In this document: piece after piece, positions 1 to 13,075 of the stretch
Position numbering within the stretch: the stretch's first letter is position 1
Layout: each line of letters starts with the position of its first letter
The notes under the pieces: model-generated
Told to the model about the DNA's origin: nothing
The model's input: only the letters and a program-made list of their open reading frames with translations
Databases searched by the model: none
Translations under genes and position numbers: made by a program
Assembly: GCF_020740795.1 (NCBI RefSeq)
Contig: NC_067285.1
Coordinates: forward strand, 17,538,001 to 17,602,000
Length of the DNA stretch: 64,000 bases
Direction: 5' to 3'
DNA from: Apus apus
Taxonomy: Eukaryota; Chordata; Aves; Apodiformes; Apodidae

Positions 1-3000
1 TACTAGATAGTCACAAGAAGGCTATGGCTGACAACTTCAGCTGTGTGTGATTTAGTTATCCAGCTCACCTGCTCTCAGTGAAATGACAAGATTCAAGCAC
101 AGGAGGTACAAAGCATAATTCATGGCATTTTTAAGCATTTGAGAGGGAAAGGTAAGTCTCAATGCACCATCATAGATACAAAGCAGTCAGTATCCTGCTG
201 GATACAGGTCTGTAGACCTGTGGCCATTCAGAAAGGTTGATGGTAAAATTAGGCTTTGACAAGGAGCTACTGTTGGCTACAGAGAGTGAAAAAAGAGAGC
301 TGCTTGGAGAGCCATCTGACTCCAGGGAAGCAGCAAGGCCAAAAGGGAAATACACCTACAAAAGTCAAGCTCTTTCACACCTTCCTTGTTTGGCAACACT
401 TCTAAACAAGGTTTTCTTGCTCCTTAAGACCTACAGATAAGCACTAAAGAGGACACTGGAACACTCATGGTCCAAACACAGCTTGACGTCAGCAGCAATT
501 TTTCAGTAGCAACTTCTGCCCTCTCACAATATAAGAAACAGAAGAACCTATTGCCCCCAGGACTCATTAACCCTTTACCATGAGTGCAGATGAAGCCCTT
601 GGAGCAGAGACCATGCGCAGAAAGCCACAGAGCTCCTCCACACTAGCCAGAGATGAACACCCCTCTGCATGTGGGTATTTGTGTGAGCATTTTAGCTTCC
701 AGAGCACTCCCAACATCATTTCTTTCTCCCTTCCCTGCAGTGCTCGATAGCACTTTCCATGGAAATACTGGAGTAAATATTGTGTCCTAGGGCAACTCCC
801 ATGCCTTGGTGGTTTCCTAGGTCAGTATCTCTCCTGAAGCCTGAAGGGAGAACCAGGATCAGGGAGAAAACAAAGGTTTTAATGTACTCAGGTTTACAGT
901 AGGTTTAAAGGGAGTGGGATTTATCTGGACAAATGTTAGAGTCACCACATAAGTGTTGGGGTTCATGGTGTGTTTTGTTTTTAAATGTTTTTCTCAAGTG
1001 AGGAACTACAAGTCTGCAGCACAGAAAGTTAAATGCATCAAAAAAACCCAAATTTACATTTTTTTCCCTCTAATCCAGCTGAAAGAACTGCTCCTGGAGA
1101 GGACTGTCAAATGGTCTCTCACATGAACCTCTTACACCTTTTCTCACAGCTCAGCAAGAAACACAGATGTCACACCCATCCTTTCTTCTTTTTTACTTTC
1201 TATCACAGACACTAGGAAACTCGTAAAAGCCTAGCAAGTAAGTTAGAGCTACAAATTCACATACAACAGTGACATTTTTATGTTTTTTGGGTCAGTCACC
1301 CTGCATGAAAGCCAGCTAGTTGAAGAACAGAATCCAAACACTCAAACAAAACCTGAAAGTCTACACATCTCAGATCACACTGGCACCAATCTCAAAGCAC
1401 AGATCCTTTGGGATACCATTACATATGACAGTCAATCATAATTAACAGTCTACCACATATTACTGTAAACAAACCAAGCAGTTCTCCCTCAACTATAGCC
1501 CAAAATAAAAGTAGAACTTACTTCAGTTCAGGTCCAGAGAGGAGACGGCTACCAACTGAAAATGCTCTGCTCCACAACATCTTACTTTCCCCTGTAGGAC
1601 TAGGCAGATCTGCTCTCCTCTCTTATTAGCCAAGAGGTCAGGTGGCCTGTGGTCCTTAGTAGAAACACCTGCTAGTTCAGCTCAGCTTGTTAGCAGAGTG
1701 CAGGGATGACTGGGATTTAAAACAAAAAAATACAGTTAATGAATCTTTGTAACATTTGTTGTAATTCTAAGTAAGCTGTAATGGGCATTTTCATGTTATT
1801 TTTCTGGTTAAAACCAGCTGCATTCAGACTTGATCAATACCATTCTAGTATTCTAATAAATTTACACAATTTTATGAAAATTTAATAATATGCAAAGAGC
1901 AGTGTTTTCTAATTGCTTTAAGAAGATATGGTATGGATGTGAATAAATTACATTAAATCATGCTGTCCTGGAGCAGTATCTTGTAATTTATAAGTACCTA
2001 CCTTATTTAAATTAATACCACACAAGTCTCCAACCCTGTGGATAGGTGTCTTTTGTGTCATGGTATGTATACACTATGCCTCAAATGCTTCCAAACACAT
2101 GACATAAGAAACTAAAGGATTTTATTTCAAGAACAGCATAATATGCTAGAATATGTTATCAAAGATTGGAAGTTATGGGTTAGAGATTTACCTTCACTGT
2201 CTTATTAGAAATGTTATAAAAGAAACAGCAAAGGAATAGCAAAGAGCAATTTATACATTTGCATTTATTTTAATTAATAATTATTCCTTTTATTTTTAAT
2301 ATAATGGTATTCATGATGAATCATGTTGTCAGTGTAAATTTAAGAAATATAATTGTGAATGAGTTTAGCACAATCTGTTTATGACATGCGTAAGTGTAGA
2401 CGCAATGCTGCCATCAGAGGGACTGGGAAGGATTCTTCCCATCTGCTTGAAAGCCAAACCACAGATCCTCTATAAATTTAAATTCTGAACAAGTTCCTGA
2501 ATTTGCTAATCCATTAAGGTAATTTCTTCCTTCTCAGCTGCATCACTTCGTGTAAACTGCTTGTTTGTCGACATCCAATTCACAGGGTTAATTTGAGCTG
2601 AAATGATCCTTTAAAATATTTGATACTCTTCTTTAAAAGGTGTAAGTGAATTTAGAAATCCACATCAATCAAGTGATAGATTGGCTTCAGTAGTTTTCTA
2701 AGGTAATTTCTTTGGCAACAGAAACCCAAACCAGAAACCACACCAAACTCCGAGACAAAATTCTTTAAGTGGAACATTAAATTAGTACATGAAGAGAGGA
2801 TGCACATCTAAGGAAAGCATCAGAGAGAGGGGGAGAGACTTTACTGACTCAAAGTTCTACTAACTTTCAGTTTTACCTTGGGACAGATACTATTCTGCTT
2901 TGCATCATAAAAGCCTGGCAAAATTACCAGAAAAAGGACTTTTACCTCTCATCTCTCAATAAAAACTGCACCTTAATTTATGTGTATGATAACAGGGGGA

Positions 3001-6000
3001 CACAATATAAACACCAGTGCCAAGTTCTAGAATTAAACTGCAGGGAAATACAAGGGTTTTTCATCAGTAGAGAAGCAGGATCTTGTATATCAGACTGCAT
3101 GTGGGATGCACCCTAAGGTGTAAAAAGCTCCCAGCTGTGGTTGCACTGCCTCTTTATACTGATTCTATACACATAAATACACTCCATTAAATCTTGTCAT
3201 CAACACATCAAGACCAAAACTGGTGCTCTCTTGGCTGAGTATTATGCAACTTGGCTTCACTTGAGCAGCAGCACACACTGAAATACAGCTATAGGAAGGG
3301 TATTTTCATCTGACTAGTCTGTTAGGGGACTAGTTACACTCCTTGCAGTGAGACACAGTGGCAGCTGCCTGGTTCTGGTGTATCTACATTAGAAAATAAT
3401 AATTTGATCCAAAGGAGGCATCAGCAGGGTTCAGAATTACTGGTTAGTAGCAGCAGTTCCTGGTCAAGGAGTATGGCTCCAGATATTAGTATGACAGCAC
3501 AGTACTCCAGCCACAGTGGACAATGCAAAACTGTCCCCATGTGACAGGAAAGATGACACTGTCCACAGCACACAATTTTAGCAATTAGATATTTGTTATG
3601 AATATATAGCAGCTGCAGCTGGGAAAAGTTTCTAGTGTGACAGGCTTGCATTCCCTGTATAGACAGATCAGAAGGGAGAGTCAGCAGCTGCTGAAGTTAT
3701 TAGTCCTCAGCCAAAACTCTGAAAGCTTCTGACCCCACAGGTTTTCCCTGGACTTAGCGGCTCCATGAACACGCAGCCACAGAGGCTGCAGAGGTTGTGC
3801 TGCATTTGCTCTGTTAGGGAAGAGTGTTCACAGCTCCATGTTCTGCTCCCAGGAGTAGCTGAGTTTGTCCACTTCAAACTGATGCTTCTAACAGTTACTT
3901 GACTCCTCTTTCTCTACTTGGGACTGTTATGGCTAATACCTCCTGTCATTTTCTTATGGGTACTGTTAGCAGCTATTCCCTTTCATCCCTCAGGCTCAAA
4001 CCATCTTAATGAGGCAGGATATATGCTAAGCTCAAAGAGTTCACTACACTAGTTCAGCCTAGCAATAATCTCACACATTACTGCCCTTGCAATCTGGGAA
4101 GAGAAGATTATAGAAACTCATCTGTGCTTAGAACAAGCAGCATTTGAAGAAATTTTCAAAGAAGCTGTTTCCATTTCTGTCCTGTGAGCAAAACTGGTAT
4201 TAATAACTTGCTCCTGTCAGCTGGGAAGTCCTGTGTTTGAGTGTTTTTGTTTAGTTGACAAATTTTGTCCTGAAAGGGAGGTGGAAAGCCTTGAAACAGA
4301 AATAAGCTGTGCACTTCAACCTGGTGATATTTGTGGTCATTTTACTGCATCTGGCAATACCATCCATACAGATGCTCTGTTTTGTATGATTTGGTTCTTT
4401 ATGAGCCACGTCACTGGCTGACAGAACACAACCAGTAGAACATAAGTGAGACAAATTTGCCATGTGCTGGTCAGAGAGAGGGTAAAATGGTTATTTTTTG
4501 TCTTAAGTGAATTGGGGCAACCAGGGTCAAGTCCAGTATAACTACAATACAACCTTCTATGAAGATGCTGAAGGTCTGTAGACTAATTTAGGATTTGGGG
4601 ATTTCTGCTTTTAACTGATGGTACTCTTTCATAGCAATGGAATAGCTCAAAGGCTTCTATTAACATAATCTCTGTTTTGGACATACTAGCTTCAGGTTTT
4701 TAGCTTGTTCAATTGAAAGCTGATTATGGGAGAAGCTTCAAACTCATCTATGGCATCTCATGTAAGTTATGAACTGAAGACCTTACTACCTGGAAAGAGA
4801 AATAGAGAAAATATCCTGAAATACAGATGATGCACGGATAGGACTTGCCAGTCCATTCCTAAAGCCTTGAATCATTTGCTTGGATGAAATGCTGGAAGTA
4901 TGACAACCTAAAATGAATTGAAACATGCAGTCAAATATGTTTGTAAATTCTGGATTTGAAGAAAATTTTAAACAAGATATTTTTTACTGCTCTTACAAGT
5001 ACAGAATTATAGCTCTTTCTAAGAATGTCTAAGCCATTAGACATTCAGTATCTGTAGCATAATGATGCAAAATAAAACACAGGGTATGTGGGGGTAGCAA
5101 TTTTCTCCACATTTCATAGTTCATAGGATCTTGCTATGTTTCAATAACCTGTAACCCATTATTTCACTTAAATTTTATAGACACTATACATAGATTGAAT
5201 TTATGTAATTTGTGGTTATTTCTGTCAAGATAAAATTGGCAGATCCTTAAACTGTGGTTAGTGCTCTGTACTTCACATATCTGTCAGCAGGTGGTCAAAA
5301 CCACCAGCTCATAAAGGAACCAGTCTGCCTCTGTTACTGGCTCTGACAAGAGGACATGACTTGTGATTTGCAACACAAAACTCACTACAACAATAGAAGC
5401 AAAGCAGAGTGGGTTTTCCCCTACCAAACTCTCTCAGCAAGCATATGTCCCCTTAGGGATGTATATCCTTAGGTGTTCTCAAGGCCTCTCTGGGTACGGG
5501 TACATAGCCTACTTGGTGCAGCAAGCATAGGGATAGGCTGGGGTACAATTTGCTGCAATGTGTTATGGCTCTGGAGCTTTATGACCATACCTTGCTCTTA
5601 CCAGTTGTGAGGCCACCTGTCTTCTGCTGACAGCGTGCATGGCTGGTGTGTGACTGCTGGAGAACCCAGCCCCCACGCTGGCAGCAAGCCTGTCTCCAGG
5701 GCACCCCGGTGGATGATTTGACTCTGATCCCACCAAGGGAAGGACTGCAGGACTCCAAGGATAGACGCAGGGGAAATTTACAAAAAAAACCCAGCCTCCA
5801 GCACAATAAATAACTCATATAAACAAATCCTCAGAGAAGCATTTTGTGGTCTGTCTGAAAGTGCTTACAAAGGAAGACTACAAAAGAATAAGGAACTGGC
5901 ACCTGACACAACAACAAAATTCTAGCAGGAATTGTTAAATAAAGAAGCATCTCAAAATAGATTCTTTTCCTTAGCAATTTTGAGGAGAATTTGAGTCCAG

Positions 6001-9000
6001 ATTTGAATTTATCCTGGAAGTAAACATGTGATCATTTAATGATGAATAGTGCATATTTTCATATCAAAAGTCAACAAAATATAGCATAAGCTTCTATTAG
6101 TCCCCAAGTTTTGTGTCAAGAAATGCTGTGATCACTACTTAAAAGAAAATGCTTGCCTAAGAGAAAGTACTCATTAAGTTATTCATTGTTTGGGTTTTGC
6201 ATCATTGTTTGGTGTAGGTTTTTTTCCAATACAAGATTTCTGCTGAGCTTGGATCACTACCTCATTCTATTTTCTCGAGGTTTATTTTCTTGCCAGCCAT
6301 CTCTCTTATTGCCTGCTTTCTTATGCATGGAAAAGTCAACTGGTCATGTTCACTGGTTGGCCTGCTTCTTTCTCAAACAACTGCCTGTGCTGAAAGAACA
6401 GGATAAAGTTGCTAAACCAGAATATGTGGAGTGGCTTTTAAATCCAGAAAGGCAGTCTCTAACACAAAGCAAATGAAAAGTGATCTTTCTGGATCTACTG
6501 GAAGTACATCTCTTCCTCTAGCTCTTAAACCACTATTGTGATCTGAAGCCAGACTTAAGTGCCTTCCACAGAGAAGCTGAGTGAAAAGCAGGTGAACCGG
6601 GGGAGTCACTTTTGTCACATGTTCCAGCCTTGACTAAGCCTCCAGCAATCTCTAGCACTGACAAGAAACAAGAAAAATCATGTGAGATGAACTGACAAAG
6701 ATGAAGCAGAACTTTAAATGTTACTTTTTTACATGTGGACACCACCACTTACTTTTATGAATTTTTTATTGATTCACCTGCAATGATGCAATAACAGTTT
6801 AAAATAACTTCTTAACATTCACTTGCCACTAGGATAGTGAGGAGAATTCTCTGGATTTCAAAATCTATTGTGTACACTTTGTCAGACACTTGTACATTTT
6901 ATCTCTGGAAAGAACCTTTGTTACCATGGAAAGGATTAAATACGAAAAACTCCTGCACAGCACTGCTTCTTGCAGGTTAGTATAACTGCACATCTTTCTA
7001 CGGTGATTCACTGGGGGGACCTGAGGAGCAAGGAGAAGTCACAGTCCAAAATGAACACATCAGTCTGCCTAACACTGCTATCTTAGGGATAGCTATGCCC
7101 ATCATTACTAGATTAATATGGTGCTGTAATTGAACCTAGTCATAGAACTGCTTAAATAGTCATCTGTTCAGTTATGTATTTCTAGGTTTATGCTTAAAAA
7201 AAAATACCTATAGACACCATGTGGACTGATTCCGCCCAACTGTAGCTTTGCCATGAACATCGAGATGCACTCGGGCCAAGAACCTGCAAGTTACCTGATT
7301 CTCTTTCCAGAATTTCCAGAGGGACCTAAGTCCCTCATGATTACTGATGGCTAAGCAATTGCCAAGTCCAGTATGTTTGGCTTTATTTTCAGTAAGAAGT
7401 GGGTACATTAGTCTCTGAGTGTACTAGATACAGTTTTTGGAAGCATACACTTCATTGGAGTGCTCTGTGCCAAGTCAGTGGCTTTGGGACAGTCCAGCAA
7501 TGCAAAATGCCTTATTTGCGTAAGGAAGACCAGCACTTCACTACAAGAATAAAAAAACTATGGGATTGCTTCAAAATTATGCAGCCCACATGCCCTGGCA
7601 TTTACAGGTCACAAAGGTACATAATTTCCCAGCTCTTAGTCTGAGGTTCAAAACTTTCCTTTTTAAGCTTACCTTTTTAATTTTATTTTTATTTTATTTT
7701 TTTTTAATAAAAGTGTCATATAGATGTCAATGAAACACTTTATGAACACTCTGTGAAGGCTGCTACCACATGTCCTTGTTGTTATTCTTAGACAATAACA
7801 AGCAAGAAAAATGTTCATCTTTTCCCCACATTCTGAAGGACTCATTAATATAGACAACTGAGATCTTCCCAAGTATCAAATAAGCATATTAATTAATGAA
7901 CATGTGAAACAAATTACAAAGAAAACATATACCTGAAGGGACCATTCATGTGCTTGTAGGTGCCTGTAACGGCAACGGAGATAAACAGGAGGTGCACAAA
8001 TAGGAGAATACATTCTTCACACTGGATGGAAAAAGGCCAGTCTGGAGCAGAGTGGAATGCATAGAGGGATTTAAAGCAGGATTACAGATGCCTGTGGCAA
8101 CTGCTCTCAATATATTATAGCTAGATCAAAGAAAAATAGAATGCTTTGATAAGAGATTAACAAGTGACGTTCTCAAATATACAGTTGTTATTAAAAATAT
8201 AAATTACATTTTAACCCTGTAGTCAAGGTATTATGTTTTTTTCCAGTTTTATTTATAACTGACTTCTGGCACTCAGGGTTAAAGATAGCTTTTTCAATGT
8301 CTTCATTTTGGTACAACCAGCCAACAAATAAACAGCAATCATTATCTTTATGCATGCATCCAGCATTCTGACATAGAACATGGGCTTGGGGTTGGGGGGT
8401 GTCAATTTTAGAAAGACTAAATGACAAGCTGCAGCAAAATAGTAAAGAGCTGCAAGACTGCTGCCTTCTTTGAGTTGCTAGCTAAGTATTTACCAACTTG
8501 TAAAATCTGAGTTGCTTTCATCTGTTTCTAGAACCATTTCTTGCCTTAGAACATAATGAATACATGCAAACTGTTGCTTACACAGCTCAGTAAAAAAAGT
8601 AGTTTTTTGAAAGGTCAGTGGAAAATCAAGCAGTAAAGTCAGAAGTTATTACAAATGTGAATATCCCTCCACCATTGTATATGAAATGTGAAGGTGGTTT
8701 CTTATTTTTGGTCAACTTACAGCTAGCGTGGGAAGATGCATTCTGACTAGTCCCTTTCAGCACTAGAAAACCAGGAAACCCAACATGCAATCTTCATTGG
8801 CTCTGATACCGCAGAAGTATTTTCAGGTGCTTGATGCTAGATTGAGCAGGAAGGGCAGAACTTCTCTGAACGTGAGCATTTTAATGCTGCCATTGTCTAG
8901 AAATTATTTCTTTGGAAAAATGACCTTCACATGACTGTTTCTCATTTCTGATATATTTTTTTTTCAGACAGTAAAAATCAAATCTGGCACTACAGCCTTA

Positions 9001-12000
9001 CGATTTCATATCCAGGAACTGCTTCATCTACACAATTTTCATCTGAAGGTAAAGTACCATTTTTCAGTCTAGTTCCTGGTTGGACACCTCATAAGTAGAA
9101 AGTCCTTTGCACTTGCAAAGTGCATTTAGTAGTTGACTTTCTCAATCATTTGGCACTGACAGTTCAAATGTTTTACCTAATTAATTCCTATTGTTCAACA
9201 GGCTGGAAGTATATGCCTTACTGTGAATGATACTGTAATGCCTTGAGACCTCATTCTACTAAACATTCATTTCCAATGAGAAGATGCTTTCATCTTGTCA
9301 TTAACAATTTATGATTGATATAGAATGTGGTGCTCTTTCTTCCTTAAAAATCCCCAGTTAAAGCAGCATCATTTCCAAAATCATCAGCACTAACCTACAC
9401 AATTTTCCATGAAATCTGAGGCATTAAACTGAGGGAATAATAGGTGCATGTTTTGGAATTAATTTCTTCAAGTTTTACTAGAGGTGGCAGCTCAAATTCA
9501 GTCCATGTGTTTGTGCTTCTGGGACAGAGGCTGCACATGGCAGTAGCCCTCAAAAATGAAAAGACCATTGCAGGATTTAGTGTACATCAATAGTGTTCTT
9601 ATTGCTGGGCAGATAGATGTTCAAAACATGTGGCAGTGCTTTGTTTTGGCCCCTTTCAAAAGATACTTTTGGACTTATTGCTGATTTATTCATTGACTGA
9701 CTTTTGATGAAATAAACAATTCTTATAAATTTAATCTGTTCAGGTCCCTGGATCACCTGGTAGAAATTTCTGATAGGAAGTGACGAATGTCATATACCTC
9801 TCAAATATTTTTCTTCCCCTCAGAAAAGAGGGAAGAGTTTTTTCCTGATTTCTATGCTCAACAACTAAAAGAGGAAATTGTGAAATAATTGGATATTCAT
9901 CTGTACCTGGATACAAACTAAGCAGTCTATCATGCCAAGCAAGAATATGTAAATGTCAGAATTTGACTGTGACCATGAGTTTGACCTTTGACAAATAAGG
10001 CTCAAGAACATTGAAAAGGAGGGTAAATGTTCTCCTACAACTATTTGGGCTGGAAATCAGACGAGTTGCTGTCAGGCTGAGATGTCCTGTACTTCTTCAC
10101 TTCAGGGAAGCTGGGGGTCCAGTGGAATGTAGATGGACATGCAATGTCTCAACATTTCTCTTCTACTTCCCGCCAAAACTAAGAACTGCAGAGAGACTGT
10201 ATGAAGAAAACAAAATAACTAGCCAAAACTGTACTATGTTTCACAAGCTGCAATTTCTTGGCAAAGGACTGGGTGATTTCTTATTTCCTGCAGACTAGTT
10301 CTCCTGCTCATGCTGCTGAGGGGGAAAGCAATGCCCTTTCCCCTTCTCATCATGCAACATGATACAAAAGCATAAGGTTACTCAACAGAATTGAATGTCT
10401 GCTCACTTGAAATAACGACAGCATGGTGATCTGAATCAGAGCATCAGAGAAGGCAGCAGCCTTTTCCTTACATTTAAACAGGAGCATCACTAAACATACC
10501 TAGTTTTGCAGTTGCCTGGCAAGAATGCTTGGCCATCTCAAAATGTGGGCATAGGTAAATGAGAATGCCCTTCAGTTCTCTCAGTTTCTTGTTTTTTTTT
10601 TTCTTGTCTCCATCAGTAAAAGGAAACTATGTGTCTGATTTTACATTTTTTCACATGTAATTGAGTGTTTCGTTTGGACTAATGCTATCCCCCTAGATGC
10701 CCTGAGGGAAGGAAAAAGAAGGCTCTCCCTGGTGTTTCTGTCATGTCATAGTGTGACCAGCCTGCCTCTACAGTGGCTTTGCTACACAGATGGTCTAAAA
10801 AGACGAAACAAACCAAAAAACTCACAGGAAATGTCTTACAGGATGTATGAGTTAAATAGGGGTAGCGTATGGGCTTAGTACAGCCTAAGCAAGAACCGGC
10901 TAGTCACAGCCTGGTGACCTTTCCAGCTCCTTAATTTGGATAAAAACAGATTTTTGGGGAAAAGGCCTGCCCCATGGTTTCCTTATCCAGCTCACTTGGG
11001 TGTGAAGATGCCTTTGTTGAGACAAAATAGCTATGCGGGAAATTATTCGTATTTTCTCTTGTGAAATAACAGCTTACTAAAAATAGCACTTACAGGTGAA
11101 CACATTGCATTTTGCAGGCCCAGAGACACCAATTTAGATAATTCACTCTTCTTTCCTCTTTTTTTTTTTTATGAATTACCTACATTTTCTCCTGAAATAA
11201 AACAGAATACAGAAATTCTATATCAAAGTGTCGTAATGGACTCCTGTAGAACTTCTGTGTTACCAAAGGGAACAAGTTTTTTTACAAGTTCATCATCTAA
11301 CAGAGTTGCTTCGGATTATGATAGTTTTAAGGAAAATAAGAGTTTGAGGTTTCTGATGTGTGTTTTGTTTTTAATTACTCTCTCCTCTAAAGTTAAACTC
11401 AATTTGCTTTTTCAGTATATGCATTGTACCTGTAACAAACTGATAAAAAAGAAAAAAAAAAAAATTTTCCATCTGTTTTTGCAGTCACAGAAATACTTAC
11501 TCTCTAGCCCCAGGAGGATGACCAACATGATATGATGTAGTGAAATTCCAATGCTTCTTCACCCTCACTGGTATTATGGCAATCAAAGGAGATATTTGTT
11601 AAAAATAGCATGGAGACAAATTCAATAGCATCTCACTGCCAATGAAACCTCATCTCATGAAGGGGGGAGGGAGGGAAGGTTTTCAGAAAATTTATTGTGA
11701 AGCAGATTTATGTATTTACATTTTAATTGCAATATGCTTAAAGCACACACACAGAAAATTCAAATCTAAAAATCCAAACTAAACCAGAACCAAAAAACCC
11801 TCCACAAAACTCCAATCATTAGAGAGTTGTTTTTTCCACACAGCAGTGATTTTCAAAATCTGCTCTACAGGTTTCTAACATTATATAGGACAGAGTTTCA
11901 ATTAGTGAGAAAAAGAGAGGCTACTATGCCTGAATACACATATTATACCAGTGTTGTGACATATTATTGTTTTGCTAAGAGATTACAAAATCCATGTCCT

Positions 12001-12239
12001 ATAAAGACATTCTCATATATTTAAGTAAAATCCATTCACTTCTTCCTCATCTTGATTCCCTGAGCTCCCTTTATTCACAAGATGCAGGAACCTCCCTAAG
12101 GTTGTATCCACTTGGGTTGCATCCAAAGATGCCTCAGTGCCAGTAAAGCAAAGAATTGTGAAAGAGAGCAACAGGCAGGCTGACCTGATACAGTTCTGGG
12201 AAAACAGGAGGAAGGGTTAACAAAAGCTTAATCAAGAAA
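1..12239. other. Gene-free 5' flank far upstream of ANKRD1
   Basis: This is AT-rich DNA with stop codons frequent in every frame. The longest open stretches are about 100 codons and none resembles a known protein. I see simple A/T-rich runs (for example around 7676-7710 and 11450-11465) but no RNA gene and no clear mobile element. In other vertebrates the interval on this side of ANKRD1 is also a long intergenic region, so distal muscle enhancers are plausible, but none can be proven from one sequence. An isolated exon-like segment at 8968-9048 is discussed in the findings. Confidence 0.7.
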
Positions 12240-12814
12240 GAATTGGACACCTTGCATGCAACAAATGCCAATTCATATGGCTGGATGCAGACCAGATCTT
12301 TTTAAACAAGCCTATTTCCACGAGATGAAAGGTCTGGTTGAGAGTTGCATTCATGTTAATGCAGTTTACTTGGGTCTTGCCAAAGCATTTCATTTCATGG
12401 CATATGTTGGTATGATTCAAAAGCATGCGTTCCATGGAATTAAAAGGATGCACTTTGGAAGAACTAAAAGCTGGCTCACTGACAGATCACAAAGTGGTGA
12501 GAGTAACGAGTGGAACTATTTCCAGCAGATTCCCACAAGGATCAGTTCCTGGCACAACATTCATTTAGTATTTTCATCACGTGTCCAAACAATGATGTAG
12601 AATCAGTCCCAAGATGGTTGGGGGCTGGAGCACTTACCAGGTAAGAAATGGCTGGGTGAACTGCACTTGTTCAGCCTGAAGAAGGCAAGGTTTCAGGGAA
12701 ACTAAGAGCAGCCTACAAGGAGGTTGCAAAGAAAGCAGAACCGGGCTCTTTACAGAGATTGATAGGAAGACAATGAGAGACCCTGATACTAATGTGAAAC
12801 AGGGAAAGTTTCAA

Positions 12815-12845
<31 letters not shown>

Positions 12846-13075
12846 ACTTTATATATATATATATAACTTTATATATATATATATATAAGGAAAAAAAATC
12901 TCTATGAGGCTACTCAGGCATTGGAAAAGCATGGCCAGGGATGTTGTGAAACCTCAATTCTTGGAGGTTTTTCAAGATCTGAAATGAAGCCCTGAGAAAA
13001 CTCACCTGAATTCAGTTTTCTCTTGGATTAGATGACCTCCCTATTATCTTCCCTACTATCCCATGTTATTACTGT
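12240..13075 (+). mobile_element. Old, decayed CR1 LINE fragment (3' half)
   Basis: Read on the plus strand, pieces of the CR1 ORF2 protein are recognisable. A YLGLAKAF-like stretch near 12367 corresponds to the reverse-transcriptase YLDFSKAFD block. It is followed by SWLTDRSQ near 12470 and a corrupted VPQGSVLGP-like stretch near 12535. From about 12660 the frame shifts to the LFSLKKARFQGN-like C-terminal region. The segment after about 12900 resembles the CR1 end, where a GLDD-like stretch (about 13027) precedes the 3' tail. Several frameshifts and stops show that it is dead and old. A (TA)n microsatellite has grown inside it. The left edge is approximate. Confidence 0.75.
12815..12887. repeat. 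(CT)n/(TA)n microsatellite with ACTT interruptions
   Basis: A short CT run passes into three blocks of alternating TA separated by two ACTT interruptions, so that the unit TATAACTTTATA recurs. It sits inside the decayed CR1 copy and is likely to be length-variable between individuals. Confidence 0.9.
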
